A DNA stretch of 64,000 nt from the NCBI RefSeq assembly GCF_032854445.1, contig NC_088302.1:37698191-37762190 (forward strand), in the 5' to 3' direction. The DNA is from Liolophura sinensis (lineage: Eukaryota; Mollusca; Polyplacophora; Chitonida; Chitonidae). Below the pieces are notes generated by a model, which did no database searches, was not told where the DNA came from, and saw only the letters and a program-made list of their open reading frames with translations. The position numbers and the translations under genes were made by a program. Positions 35,206 to 49,339 of this stretch are shown here, one piece after another. Position 1 is the stretch's first letter. The number at the start of each line of letters is the position of its first letter.

Positions 35206-37079
35206 TCTGTCTTATATGATCAACTATCAACGTTTGTTAACGTCTACATTGTTTATGTGTTTACGCGGGAACAAAATGTTTTAACATAGCCGCCGTGCAC
35301 AAGAACTCGCACCTTTATATATCCTTCACTTGATTTAAATACCGTGCTTATCTTATACAGACTGGCAGGAGCTTTTTCTCGCGTGATTTGAACGTGAACA
35401 TGTATATATAATTGTACACATCTAAGTTGTCTGTACCGGAAATCCGATAGGCTGTACATTTGTGTTGATGATGACCAACAGCGAAAGTGTTACATGTATG
35501 GTAACAAGTGCGAAAGAAAGTGTGATGTTACCATAAACAATTTTAGTTTCACCGTTTGTTGTTATTATTATTAAAAGCCATTCCAAATTGTCATATAAAA
35601 ATTAAACATTACAAGTGGTATTTGTGTTGTTTGTCTTCGGAAGTAGCAATGTAGTATTTGATTATTATTACAAGGATCATATGAGATAAGCTAAAAAAAA
35701 AAAGCAATAATCTAGAGCTGAAACATCAACACGATAACAGCAGTGACGAGGAATGGATTTTTTTAATCTGATAAACCAGTGGGGAAATTGAAATGGCAGC
35801 CACGTTGATCACCTTGAAGCATAGGCTTCTCTGGGGGAAGAAAGTCGACTTTTCAAGAGCACAGAAAACATGAGATGAATTTTTCTTTAATACACCACGA
35901 AAAATTGTCCCTTTCATCTGTTTTTATGTTTTTCCTTTTCCTTGATAATGGAGTTTGTGTGCTATCTTCCTTTGTCATTAGCATTTATTTTGTTTGAGTG
36001 ATAACTGACTTTCTGTGCAGTGTAAAATGTTTGCCTATATAGAATCTATATCAGAACCGTTAATCAGAGTTTGAATACGACACTCATGTCGGGTTTGATA
36101 TTTTTACTTCATTTGCATGGGAGCTCAAAAATAATGTCAAGAAACATAATCCACGGTATCACTGAATTAAAGCCTTTGCTGAGATCTGGAGTGAAATTCC
36201 TGGCTCTTAGTCCGAAGATTTTTATCTATTTTGTAGCCATATAACATGGCGTTATGTGTGGAGAGGAATCAACGCCCGGACGTTTTGTGAAAGTGTTCTA
36301 TAAGCCTTTAAACCTGGTTCGAAAGTACATGATGACAGATGTGGTCTGAGTGTAAATGCCGGGAGAGCAGGACGTGTCAGCGGAGAATTGCCTTGTCTGT
36401 ATTGAGCCTCACGTCCCCAGCTTCGGGTTGCCGTTGGTGGATTCCGGATCAGTGTCCACAGCCTCAAAAGAAGAATTCATTTTTGCTGGTCACTTAGACA
36501 ATGTAGAATACGTATTAATAGCATATCCGACGGGTGATCCGTTCTTGGGCTCGCACGACGTTTCCTATCCTATACACTCCAACACATGACTGACAATCTA
36601 TATTGGCTGCCTAATAAAATATGCAAATGATCTGCGTTGAAAAGGATAATTGCACCAAGTAAAGGATATCTGACTAAATGGGCCTCGCCAAATTTAGCCC
36701 ACGGTTTATGACACCAGTGGAATCCAGTTAGAGTGATTAAGCAGAGCCAAACTGCGACTACACCTTTTACGTGACATGTTGAGCGTTCCCAGATTGCCGC
36801 AGTTCAAACTACTAGCTGCGACAAATGAGGTCGCGTGTTTGAATCAAGCCTTCCCTTGCCCTCGGTTTTTTATACCTGAGGTACAGAGAGATTGTTGGTC
36901 ACGTACCTGGTGGAGCTTTGTCAGGTACGTAGTAAAGGTTTGTCGGTTTGATTCCTGGTGATGGTTTATCAAGCAACTGATAAAGGTTTACCAAGTACCT
37001 GGTGACATTTGATAATTCCCTCTGCTCAGTTAAGATCGACAAATGTGGCTAAACACAGCATATGGCGATTGCATTGTAT
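35206..37079. other. No recognised gene
   Basis: AT-rich with short open frames. The stretch 36356-36589 has an open frame with balanced codons on plus, but its minus strand is open too and no domain is visible. Confidence 0.4.
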
Positions 37080-37165
37080 ATACATTTATTTTGTTTATTT
37101 GATTGCTGTGTAAGGTCCTACTCAAGAATTTTCACTTACACTGTACTCTAGTGGGGTTGGGGGTG
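37080..37165 (-). mobile_element. SINE family 1 fragment
   Basis: Tail-first on plus: tttgtttatttgattgctgt, taaggtcctactcaagaatt, ttcacttacac. Body eroded after about 60 bases. Confidence 0.65.
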
Positions 37166-38439
37166 CGGGAAACTTGAGTACCCGAAGGAAATCACTTGTC
37201 TATGGGAGGCAGCAACCGATGTTTTCAAGTGTGAAAAGCTTCAAGTTTAGCCCAAGCTAAATGCGTAATCTAAATGATAGTATGGGAACTAATTTTCATA
37301 GAACCTAAATATCACACGAACGGAAAAGACTGCTAATTGCCTACAAGACAATGGACCAACATCCCATGTGTCCTAGCGATTGGTAGGCAAGCACTGACTT
37401 CACATTTATCCATTTATTTTACCGAACTTGAAGTACGGAATCCATGTTCCGTGAGTTTGGTTGAGGTTTATAAAACAATGGCGTTTGTCAGGTACGGTAC
37501 TTGGTGAGGATCGTTTGTTTTCATATGTTTTTATAAATAACCATGTGAAACAGGATTCTTCTGGAAGCAAAACTAAGAGTTCACAAAGAATTACGCTGGT
37601 TGAATTTGATAATTTTAGTATACTTGAATATCACGGGATCGAGGCAGTCACAGTTGATGAATGTTTATCTATCTTCAAAATGTTCAAACCTTATATGTCG
37701 ATAAACACTTCAGAAGGAATTTTCTTTTCACTATATTTTTGTTTTAAGAGAATTTTCCTAGCTGTAGAATATTTACCAATCATTGAACTTCCTTACTCGA
37801 CGCTCAGCACAAGGGGTGTGAAATTCATGTAAGGCGAAATCACGCTTTAGAGCGAGACTTGCATGTTATCAAAGTCGTAATAATTTCAGAAAATTTACGT
37901 TGAGAAGCGGGATTTCGTACTGCATGAACTGTATCCCACATTTGTAAGGAAACTGACTAAAGCACTCGGGTCACGTTCATGAAGCGTTTTAGTGTCAAAG
38001 TCCTCCTTCAATGAAAATGCCATTACGACAAATTCACCAATAACCCACGTAACAACACTCATCTGTACCAGTAAAGTAAAAATAATATGAATATGAGCTG
38101 TTTTGAAAAAGACTTACTTACTTTTGACGTCATTAAATCGACGGAAATTACCGAGCGCAAAGGGGTTTTGGGTTATATCTCAAAGTTCACAAAAGCAATA
38201 AAAAAAGCATTTATTTTAAAAATCGACTCCTTAATCTGGTCGCGTTAAAAAGCATATACCGAACTTTACTTTTTGATGGCGTTATTTCGCTAGACTAGAA
38301 ATTTAACTGGCATTTCATATCACTATATCATACGTCGTCAAGGAAGTTAGCACTTAGCTAGTTAATTCAGATTTATAAAACTGGCGTAAGATCTGACCGG
38401 TGTCAAAATCTGGTGTATACTTGGCATCCCGATACACTG

Positions 38440-41400
38440 AGACAGGGTTATAAATATGTCAACATTAAAACGGGTCATAAAATACTGTTGAAGGCGAAGG
38501 TTTAATGAAGCAAATAAAGCAAAAAACACATATACAGTAACCTATTGGCCAATAATTATTTCTCAGTCGTAAGTCAGTGATGTCTACGCAGTACACACGA
38601 CCTTCTGTTTCTTGTGCATACAATTGTACGGCCATTGTTTTAAAGAGGGCTCCACAAAGACAGAACAATTTGCCTCTGTTATCATGTTGGCAACGTTGAA
38701 ATTCTCTACGGCTTTATTCCAGTCACGTAATATTTTAAGCGCTGCTTGAATTCCGTCAAGGCCAAGAGCGTGTTTCCTCTATTTTTTTTTTTTTTTTTTT
38801 TTGATGGTAACAAGATAGACCGAGGAGTTGAGTCGAAAACGAGGGCAACAAGTTTCCGTTAATATGCTGTCAACATGAGTTTAGTTCGATTTCTCCGGTC
38901 ATTAAATGATACAATCAACTGCCAATCAATCCCTAGTTCGCCCCACAGACCCGGATGGTCAGAGATGCTGAAATGGATATTTCCCGCCGAATAATTGAAT
39001 TCTGATGTTTTGTATGTTCTTTTTTTTTTGGAAAGGGAGGGGGGGGGGGGGAGTAACTGTGGAAAGACCAATATCTGATCGTCTTAAAATTGTGCAATAA
39101 ATAGACACCTAACAGACTGATCATTTTGCTCACGTTTTCTGGCTTGTTCGCTGCAAGATTTTTCATTTCGATGTGACAGAGCAATATAATTCAACTAACG
39201 AAACAGAAACGATCGTGGATAAGTTGACCGTATTCTTCACTGTGTTCACCCGGGAGGCAGGATTCAGGCGATAGTACGTTCTGCACAAAGTCAATAAGAT
39301 CATTCGATTTCACCTCAAAGTGACTAATTGCAGGCAATAACCCAAATTTATTTCCAGATAATATTGAACACCTGCCTATCAAAGACGATGACAGTTAGAC
39401 AGATTACAAATAGATTGGGGCCGGTTTAATGAAGCATACTTAGTGTTAAGTAGCCCTTAGCTAAGTGCACATTGCATCTCTACAACATACTCGGCATGGT
39501 AGTTAAGGGCAAATTTCGCTAAGTGAGCTTCATTGAGAACCAATAAATACAAAAATGTTTTTATTCACTGACTGTTATTTAAAGTGACGAGTTCCTTTGA
39601 AGGCTATCCTGTTATTAGAGCCTTGTTGATATGCACCCCTTGGAAACGCATGTGATTTTATTTATGCCACCATGGTCAATCTATACAGTATTTATATATA
39701 AAGTTATATAACATAAGTGTTTATATTATATTGGTTTTGGACAACATAATTAATTTATGAATCACGCAGTCTATGAGATTCTTAGCATCCATTGTTCTCT
39801 GGGCTTTAGTGGAAAGATTGTTAGTTACTCGCCAAAGTCCAATGGTTTACTTCTATTTCATCTGCTCATACAAATGACCACCATCGCATACTGAAAATAT
39901 GGCTCTCAAATCACAAAACCAATCCATAAATTAATCAGTGAATTGAATCAGTCGTTCTGGCATTCCCTGGTATCAATCAGCATCAAATGTACCTTGCAAA
40001 AGTCACTGATGATCAGTAAGCAGTCAACACCTTAGTCATACACCAACTGTCAACAATTCCATCCGCTTTCTGTGTCAAAAAGGTCAAGCTATAAATCTTG
40101 AAAACACTCAAGAAATAATTCTAAGCTTTGACCCACATATTACAAGTCATCAGTAATTTTCTTTGGAAACGAAAAGATATACTGATGTATGGACGAAGAT
40201 ATACTGATGAATAGACGAAGATATACTGATGAATAGACGAAGATATACTGATGAATAGACGAAGATATACTGATGAATAAAGTATATTACATTCCTCAGG
40301 TCCAAAGACCATGACAAGATCGACGCTGGTCAAAGATGAACAAATATATCTTAGTCAGGTGCACTACAATTGTGAATGCTCATATGTGGGATTATGAAAT
40401 TAAAAACGATGACTGTCTTGAGTCCTGATCCATGGGCTCAGCTTAGATTTATGTAGGGTAATTATCAAACCGGACTTGTATAGCTACCAGCAATATTAGC
40501 CAATGTATAAATTAAGAATCCTAAACCCAGTATTTATTACTTAATATGAGACTTTGATGCATTGCCATAATTTATCGTATACATGCACATATATATTGTA
40601 ACTTTAGACTTCAAAAGTTCAGATAACTACATTTGCTGGATCAAAGGTGATTTAATGTAACTAACAGCTAGCATTAACTCCTGCAAACACGCTGAGATGT
40701 GAGGCTTTAAATAGTGCAAATTGTTGATCAAAAGACTACACAAAAGTGTCTAGATATGGAGGTCCAGTCCCAAAATCTAAGCACTAAGGCTACGTTTGTT
40801 TGGGTAGATCAAAAACATCCTCAAGAGTGATATAATGTAAACATTCCTGTTAGTTTGCTATTAAACATCGTAAACGTACAGAGGTGTTCAGGTACGAATC
40901 AGATTATAACGGAAGTTATAAAACTTTACTCTCAATATTTCTCCTCTTGTCACAAGATGACTAAAGTTAGATCGGCTGCACAGTTTTTACTTATAAATTG
41001 CGTGAAATGTAAGTCTACGAGATAACCCTCAAAGATACTTTCATCTTTGACCGAACAAAGGACTTGATACATGATTACAGCTGTAGGGAAATAGACTGGT
41101 GTGTGGGGATTTCGATTTGTTGACCAGGTGAAAAGTAAAATGAAAACTAAGGCGTGATTTAGATGGCGATCAATCACAACGTTTCCAGAGGTTTCTATCA
41201 TAAAACCTTCTCCTGTGTGAATACCTTTGTAACTTTTTTTCAGTCACTGAAATGTTTCACACTGAGTAGAACTCTGTCATAAAGCAAGATTTACTTCGTA
41301 AAACCATGAAAATGTCCCGCTGGAAGCACTGATTACATCCTTTGGGGCAATAACTGTCTCATATAAAGTCTGGTGGACTGGGTACACCGTTCCATTGAGT

Positions 41401-42130
41401 CCCACATGACAGATGTGTTTGATGATAACTGACCTACCTCATTAAATTGTTTGGTGCACCTTGGGTGCATCACTTTTCTTAACATTCAACTTTCAGTCTG
41501 TTTGTATTTATCATTCTTTCCTCTCTTAATCGTCCTGTTTGGGAAAGAAAATATAAATACTAATCAACCGTGGAAAGTATCTGACCCAGCGGGTAGATTC
41601 TTAATTCAACATTTGAGAATGTCGTAAAATACCTACGATTACAAAGTGGTTAATCTTCCCTGGAATCCTTCAGTCTCACATATATGCAGCGGCATGTGCC
41701 AATGTTGAACAGATAATGGGTTCTTCAGAATTTCCTTCTGTTTGCCGTCAAACCTTTGTTTAAGAACTGTCTGGTATGGAGTTCTGATTAAACCTCTACA
41801 TTATTAGTCTCTGCTGGGAATAAGGTGTGAACAACATGTACATTGTTAGTCTCTACTGGGAATAAGGTGTGAACAACATGTAGAAAATCCCCTCCAATTA
41901 TAGAGCTAATGTTTCTCACAGGTCTTTAGTCATACAGTAAATACATGCCTGAGATATCTTATCTTGAAAGGAATAAATGTAATATGATTGTTTTCACTTA
42001 AGATACGTTTAGGTTTTACCGCCAAGGCTGAGTGCGATGTCACAAAAGTGTCTTCGAAACGACAGTACTGTACGTCCCAGGACTTTATTAATGTATAAAC
42101 TTTTCACAGAATTATTGAAAATCTTACGAA
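38440..42130. repeat. Segmental duplication block A, copy 1
   Basis: Matches block A copy 2 (42.9-47.1 kb) along its length at a nearly constant offset of about 4.87-4.91 kb. Anchors: gacagaacaatttgcctctg (38659 and about 43582), gctggtcaaagatgaacaaa (about 40325 and 45187), ccatgaaaatgtc (about 41306 and 46207), gggaataaggt (about 41815 and 46720). Many substitutions and small indels show it is old. No conserved reading frame runs through both copies. Confidence 0.85.
40165..40285. repeat. 22-bp minisatellite
   Basis: About five units of gacgaagatatactgatgaa plus ta inside block A copy 1. Block A copy 2 has only a single unit at the same place (about 45120-45150), so the array expanded after the duplication, or contracted in copy 2. 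Confidence 0.9.
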
Positions 42131-42899
42131 ACTAATTCACACGAACCTGTTGATGAAAACGGAAAATTAGACTTAAGCATACACAATGCCTAACTTATTC
42201 AAGGTTATTTCACAAAGAAATTAGTTGGAACTGAGAGCAAAATGGTGTTGTGCAAAATAATTTGCTCGTATTATTTCTAGTCCTTCATTTAACAATGTAT
42301 TGTTTGCAATCCTCTATATATAAATCATATCACCGGAAGTAATATTCACAAATTTCTGGTATCTTTTTTTGGACAGAAAATGACTCTGTATGCAGTTTTG
42401 CTCATAAACGACAGTTGCAAAGAACAAAATGTCAAATGAATAAACAAAATAAACAAACTATGTGGAAATATGTTTAGACTATATCGTTATAATTTCTCTA
42501 CATCACAGAATAACATGATTTCGATTTCGCTGAAACACAATACACAACATAACGATCCATTTTATATAATGGGTGGAAGAAACCGGACAGCCTGGGGTAA
42601 ACCACCAGCCTGTGACAAGTTCCTAACAAGCTTTTTCACATACACACGTCATATTGGTGGAAAACAAATGATATTTGCACAGCGAACGATAAGACTGCGC
42701 AAAAGATTCCACGAGCGCCGTCGATCACTTATTATCACTAAAACCATTCGAACATTGAGAAAAGAAATGAAATGATGTGGGCAAATATCTGTCAAAAATC
42801 GTCATAAATTCGCAAAGCTTTTGTGCACAAAAGCTCTGTCTACTCAACGTTTTTCTACTAGCGCCGAGTGTCTAATATCCTCTACAGAAAGATAACTAT

Positions 42900-45800
42900 A
42901 GCATTTCATCATTGACATGTCGCTTGCTCGAATCCAGCTCCTTTATGTTTTCAGGTACGGGTGTTCCACTAAGGTTATAAAAGCGCTGACACTGAAAAGG
43001 GCCATAAAGTGCTGTTAAAGGCAACCGAATGTCCAGGCCAAAAAAATACAATTAACTATATTTGGCCAGTAATAATTCCACAGTCGTACTTCAAGGACGT
43101 CTACGCAGAACACATAGCCTTCTTAGTCTTATAAATACAACTGCTGCATCTGTTTTCAGGAGGGCTCTAAAAAGATTAACCGATTTAGGGTGTAGTTATC
43201 ATGATGGCGACATCGATAACTCTCTGGAGGTTTATCCAAGACACGCTGCTTGAATTCTAATATCTTATCCAGAAAGACAACCGTAGCATTTTATCATTGA
43301 CAGGTCGCTTGCTCGAATCAAGCTCCTGTAAGTTTGTCAATAATGGGTGTTCCACTTGGCTTATAAATATGCCTACATTGGAAAGGGTCATGAAGTGCTG
43401 TTGAATGCAACCGTAAGTTCCGTCAAACAAATAAACAATAAAAAGAATAAAACACATGTACAGCTATTTATTTGGCCAGCAATTATTCCACAATCGTAGT
43501 TCAGTGATGTCCACGCAGTACACATAAGCGTCTGTTTGTAGTAAAAACAACTGTACATTTGGGTTTTAAGCAGGTCTCCAGAAGACAGAACAATTTGCCT
43601 CTGTTATCATGATGTCGACGCAGAAATTCTATACTGGTTTATTCCATTCACGTAATAGTTTAAGCGCTGCTTGAATTCTGTCGACGCCAAGACCTTTTTT
43701 CCTCCATATTTTAGAACAAGATAGACCGAAGACTTGAGTCGAAAACGGGAGGAACGAGAACCAGTTAATCTGCTGTCAACACGGGTTTAGCTCGATTTCT
43801 CCCATCATTAAATGATACAATCTACTGCCAGTCAGTCATGCTGAAATGGATATTTCCAGTCAAATAATTGAATTCTGATTTTCTTTCTTATGCTTTTTTT
43901 GGTAATTGAAGAAATGCCAATATTTGATAGGCTTGTGCAAGAATAGACACCAAACAGATTGGCTGTTTTGTTCACGTTTTCTGCTTAATTTTCGGTGCCT
44001 TTTTGTTCATGTTTTTTGTTTTGCAAGATTTTTCATTTCGAAATGTCAGCAAAAAAAATGATTTAACTGGCGAAATAGAAACAATCGTGGGATAAGTTGA
44101 GCATATACTTCAAAGTGATCACACGTAATGCAGTTTGTACAAAATCAATAAGATCAATCGATTTCACCTCAGGGTGACTAACCGCAAGCAATAACCCAAA
44201 TTTATCTCCAGAGAATATTGAAAACATACCCATCAAAGACATTGACAGCTAGACAGATTACTAATAAACAGGCATAATCGACAAAATATTTTGAGAACTA
44301 GTAAAGAATAAAACAAAGTCTTATATTTAATGCCACCGGGCTCTGCCCGGTTTCCACCCCCCCCCCCTTCCCGCTTAATGCTGGCCGCCGTCGTATAAGT
44401 GAAATATTCTTGAGTACGGTGTAAAACACCAGTCAAATAAATAAATATATTTACTGCCCTTTCATTTAAGCTTATTTTATTAGAGCCAGACTGATATGCA
44501 TGAATAACAACCTTTCATTGAAACAAACCTTATATGTCCATCTTGAAAATGCGTGCGATCCTATTTATGTCACAATAGTCATTCCTAAAATAGTAAGAGT
44601 TAAAAAAATGAGCTCCTATTGTGTTTTATACCAGTACTGACAAATGAAATATTTTTTAAACATTACATAATCCCTTTGTATACGTTTCACTTGTGACTTT
44701 AGTTGTCTGATATAAGTTCCTTGGAGATCACTAATTTTCTAGTACAGCAGTGATGTCGCTTGGCGAGTGAATATCTGAGCTTTACATATGGGAAGGCTCG
44801 TCACTTACTAGCCGAAGGCCGGTCGATGGTTTACTAAAGGAACGCACGCAGGTTCACGCCTTTCATAAAACCATCAATCAACCATCAGTCAAAATTCTAG
44901 CGTTCCTTGATACCAATCACCATTGGGTATACCTTATAAAAGTCACAAACTGTCAGTAATATGTACAATTCCTAATCATACACCAACTGTTAATAAGCCG
45001 ATCCTCCCTCTTTGTCAACAAGTTCAAGATATAAATCTTAAAACGCGCAAAAAAGTTGCAATAAAGTATAGCATTTAGCCCACATATTGGAAATTCTCAG
45101 CAAATTTCCATGGAAACGGAAGATATATTCATGTATAATAATGTATACTTCATTCCTCTGACTTAAAGGCCACGGCAAGACCAGTGCTGGTCAAAGATGA
45201 ACAAATACATCTTCTCCCGATGCACTCTAATTGTGACCGATCATATCTGGGATTATGTAATTCAAAACGGTGATCATGTTCAGCCCTGATCCCTTGGTTC
45301 TGTTTAGATTTAAGGCAGGGGTTATTATCAAGTGGAGCATATTTATCTACCAGTAATATTATCTAGAGTATAAATTAGGAATCCTAACCTTAATATTTTC
45401 TGCTTAACATGATACTTTGAAGCATTGTCATAGTTTGCGGTATACCGTTAGATCCATCTTTATATTGCTGAATGGAGATAAGGTCTGACTTTAGTCGTAA
45501 AGACTCAGTAAGCGTTATTCACTGGATCTATGGTGATTAACAGTTCTGTAGGAGCAAATCAACAAAAGTTTACATCATTCGTCATGCTGTTAAAAAAAAT
45601 GCACATTATGAATTTTATGTTAGGCCATATTTTTCCACATTTCGATCTTGTAAGGTAGCCTGTGAGGATTTTGATGTTTGGTTCCATCCAGTGTCTGACT
45701 GCAGCAATAAACTTGATAGCAAGTCGTAAGTGGGAAGTAGTGAAGAATAGGCCTACTGTGAGAACATCTAAGCGTTAGGTTGTTTTAAAATGCTAGTCTA

Positions 45801-47100
45801 AAGTCTTCCTGGAGAGTGCTATTATATAAACAACCTTGAGAGCTTCCTCTCAAACACCATAAACAAACATGGTGATCAAAGACCATGACAAGACCAGATA
45901 AAATATGTTTAAGATTGTGACCCTACCTAGGCCTACACATACATGTCGGCTTGTCACAGGGTAAACAATGTTCACCTTTTTCACAGTTTTCAGTCACAAA
46001 GTGTAGTGATTTCTACCCCTGATAGGTTAAAAGTGGCATAAAACTAAGGCATGATTCGGGTGGAGATCATCACAACGTTTCAGAGGACTCTATCACTAAA
46101 TCTTCTTCTGTGTTAATATGTGGTTTTTTTTGTTGTTGTTGTTGTTTTGTTATTAAATCATTGAAATTTCCATATTGAGTGTCATAAGCCAAAATTACTT
46201 CATAAAACCATGAAAATGTCTCGCTTGAAGCACTGGAGAAATAGCTTTTTCATCTAAAGTCTGGTGAATGGGATAAAGCGCTCGAGTCCCACGAGACGAT
46301 GTGTTAGATGATAACTGACCTACATACATGCATCGTTTGCTGCACCCTTGGGTGCATCTCCTTTCTTTACATTTAAGAGCAGTTCCAATGTTCTTCATTT
46401 TCTCTTTTTTTTCTCTCCCAGACATCTTGTTTAAATAAAAAATTAACCGTAGAAAGTATTTGACCAAAAGACTGGCTTCTTAATTCGATATTGATGATCT
46501 CGTCAAGGAACTACGTTTAACTTCCTGCGCACATTCATTAAAGAAGGAAACGTAGCATAACACTAGAATCCTGTCAAGGCTTTATCAAACAAATATACAT
46601 GTACAGACTGTTGTCTCCTTTGGGCAGCTCAGCCGAGAATTTTCTTCTGTTTAGTGCTAAGCCATTTTTTATGAACAGTCTGGCACAGTGCCCGGGTAAA
46701 ACTGCTGTTATCCTCTGCCGGGAATAAGGTAGTAACAGCATGCCCAACATCCGCTCCAATTACAAGGCTAATGTTTACAAGACACGTAAATCATGTCTTT
46801 GTCTTTCGTCTTATAGTAAATACAGTCTTGAGGCATCTCATCTTAAACGTAACAAGTGCACTATGTCATGGTCTTCACTTAAGATAGGCCTCAGCACCCA
46901 CAAGAGACGTGTACGCAGTCAAACCAAAATTTCCCCGAAACTTCGGCAACATTGTAAATCACCAGATTTTCTGGGGTTTCAAGAGCTACAAAACTTTCTG
47001 GGGTTTCAAGACCTACAAAAAGGGCCTAAAAGGGCGCTTTTAAGGAGACTATTACCTCACTGTGGCCATAAATACCAAAAAGTCAAATAAAGCAACAAAA
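42900..47100. repeat. Segmental duplication block A, copy 2
   Basis: Counterpart of 38440-42130. Its start is itself a tandem duplication: 42900-43260 and 43265-43650 share acaggtcgcttgctcgaatc-like and gggtgttccact words with a period of about 386 bases. It contains a SINE at 44325-44450 that copy 1 lacks, so that SINE arrived later. No gene recognised. Confidence 0.85.
44325..44450 (+). mobile_element. SINE family 1, 5'-truncated
   Basis: Runs from ccaccgggctctgcccggtt through a run of C, then ttaatgctggccgccgtcgt and the tail aaacaccagtcaaataaata. Absent from the matching place in block A copy 1. Confidence 0.9.
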
Positions 47101-47399
47101 TAACGCAACAAATCCTTTATGTGCCATTCTGACAATGACTAACGTTTGACCTTACTGGGATTACCACGGTTCGCAACCTATACTGAACCTGGAGAGTCGA
47201 TGAAACTGTGCGTATAATCTGGAAGTGTATAGGAAAACTACAGTTAAAGAAAATTTGACGGAAGAAAAAATAACAATAATCCTGATGATGACCAAATAAA
47301 GGCCGAAATACTGATTTTTCCTACGGAAGTCCATTCTCGGAGTTACCTGAGTACTTTTACTGTAAGAAAAAATATAGAAATCGAAGAAAAGAAACAACT

Positions 47400-48060
47400 T
47401 TCAATACAACTGGACGGCATATGAAGAGTGTGCTGTTCTGAATGTTGACATTCAAAAGACTGAGCTTAGCCTAAATGAGTGTGAACAGGATGGAACCACA
47501 CGTCTAGCCATCCGGGCATTCGCTCTGATCATACAAACACCAATCACTGAAAACCAATTTCGCCATCTATTACATTATATATCCTCTGTTTAAGGTAACC
47601 TCCTCCAACCGCTACTTTCTTAACATCCAAACCTGCTTTGCAATTTGATAAGGTAGGGATGCGAGAAAAAAAGAGACACTGTTACTAAAACCTTGGAAAG
47701 GGCAATGGAGTGGAACCCAGGTGATTTCAGCTTGTATTCATATTGCCAGTTCAGTCGGATTTCGGGAATAGATGAAAATAGCCGCTAGGAAAAAAATGTA
47801 CAAACGAAATAGAAGTATTGTGCAGCAAACATCTGCTAGTATTAGAATATGACTGCATGTGGTTCTAAGGTCCATTGCTAAACCCTAAACTCTGGTAAAA
47901 AGCAAACGTATTGAAATTCAACGTGCAGTACTTCGAAACGGCTTGTAGGTAATTTTGGTTTTCGAAATGTTCATCGGTAATTACTTTACGGCTGTTTACT
48001 ACAAATTTCCGCTAAAATCTGACGATTTCAGTCATTGAAAGAAAACGATGCCTTTATATT
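47400..48060. repeat. Segmental duplication block B, diverged partial copy
   Basis: Carries acaaacaccaatcactgaaa then accaatttcgccatctatta, shared with 51.48, 60.08 and 62.55 kb, and a decayed version of the following several hundred bases (for example cagtacttcgaaacggcttg against cagtgactcgaaacggattt). It directly follows block A copy 2. Confidence 0.75.
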
Positions 48061-48354
48061 TTCTCAGCACGCTTTTTTTTTCTTTTTCCATCTCATTCTT
48101 TTAAGTTGATTTTTTTCATTTCTTAGTGCCCTTGAGGTTTAAATCCAAGATGCAATTATCTATAACTGTATTAATATCTGCAAGAATTTCTATCTTAAAA
48201 TGAGTAAAATAGCATTATTAAAAAATAAAAGCTTTACCAGAAAGAAACGTCAAGGACTCTTGAGAATGAAATAAAACAATCTCCCTAATAGGAAAGATAC
48301 TAATTATTTTAATATCTTATCTGAATATCTTTTCTCACAAGGTATTTATGTATA

Positions 48355-48452
48355 TAGCCCACAGCTCTACCAGTTTTCTTCCGGCCATAATACTGACTGA
48401 AGTCGTAAAAGCGAAATAATCTTTCGTAAACACCTATCAAATAAAATAAATC
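48355..48452 (+). mobile_element. SINE family 1, diverged fragment
   Basis: Contains ttcttccggccataatactg, gtcgtaaaagcgaaataatc and aacacctatcaaataaaata. No head. Confidence 0.65.
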
Positions 48453-49339
48453 ATAAGGACATTGGTAAACTCAACAAAACCCATCGTATTTGCAAAACCC
48501 CAAAAAGTTGATTTTTTTGTTACGAATATATGAAACAATGTTATCTGTAAGGGTAATTACAAGACTGTTTACTGTAAAGTGGCGCACAAAGAAAAGAGAA
48601 TACCCACCTCAGCCTAGTCACCGATAGTAAAGTATAATTTAGCAGCAACAAAGTAAAGATTTTGTCCAGATATTCTCCCATGCATTGTCTTTTAAAACAA
48701 GGATCACAATATCACAACAATAACAACCACACAGGTTTACTTCAAATCGATGAGCAGACTGGCTTTAATTCCCGTCGTATATAAACACGGATGTCAGAAT
48801 TTACGCTAGGGACTAGGGACGTCCTGTTCACTTCCGGCCTCGGGAACCTTGTAAAATTAGGGTCAGGTATTGAGTTGATGATCAGACAGAGGAGGGCTGT
48901 CTGAGGTCTGATGACGTAAAGACTCTGCACAAGTCATCAGTTAAATAAACAGAATTCATATTAGTGCCTATAACACCTATCGCTGATGTCACGTATAACA
49001 CAAGGCTACACTATGTGACTTCTGGAATCAAAGCTATGGCACTTAGACGAGAGGAATTCTTTTTCTTTTGGGGAAAGCAACCAAATCGACTTTGAGTTTA
49101 AGCGTCCTATATTTCCAATGATAGTGATCAACTACCGAAGTTGAAAATATTTTTACAAAATGCACTTTTGTCCTAATTTAAAGAATTGTATGGCAGACCG
49201 TAATTTAGTGCTAAAACACCACGCCTCTGGCTTTTATGTTTGAAAGGTTAGTACTGCGCAATTTCTAAATTATAAATCATAAATCGCGATCATTTTAAGC
49301 GCATGAAGACGCTATATAATGTTTAGCCGAAGATACATA
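48453..49339. other. No recognised gene
   Basis: AT-rich spacer between the block B fragment and the partial block A copy; nothing identifiable. Confidence 0.4.

Noticed and set aside
34900-35230. Two overlapping minus-strand frames of about 100 codons with repeating His/Pro/Ser peptides
   Set aside because: They are translations of the 20-bp minisatellite; both frames stay open only because the repeat unit lacks stops.
36356-36589. 77-codon plus-strand frame as a gene
   Set aside because: The opposite strand is also open, no domain is visible and no splice context supports it.
46740-47090. 116-codon plus-strand frame rich in Lys and Arg
   Set aside because: Lies in block A copy 2, and the matching part of copies 1 and 3 is not open in that frame.
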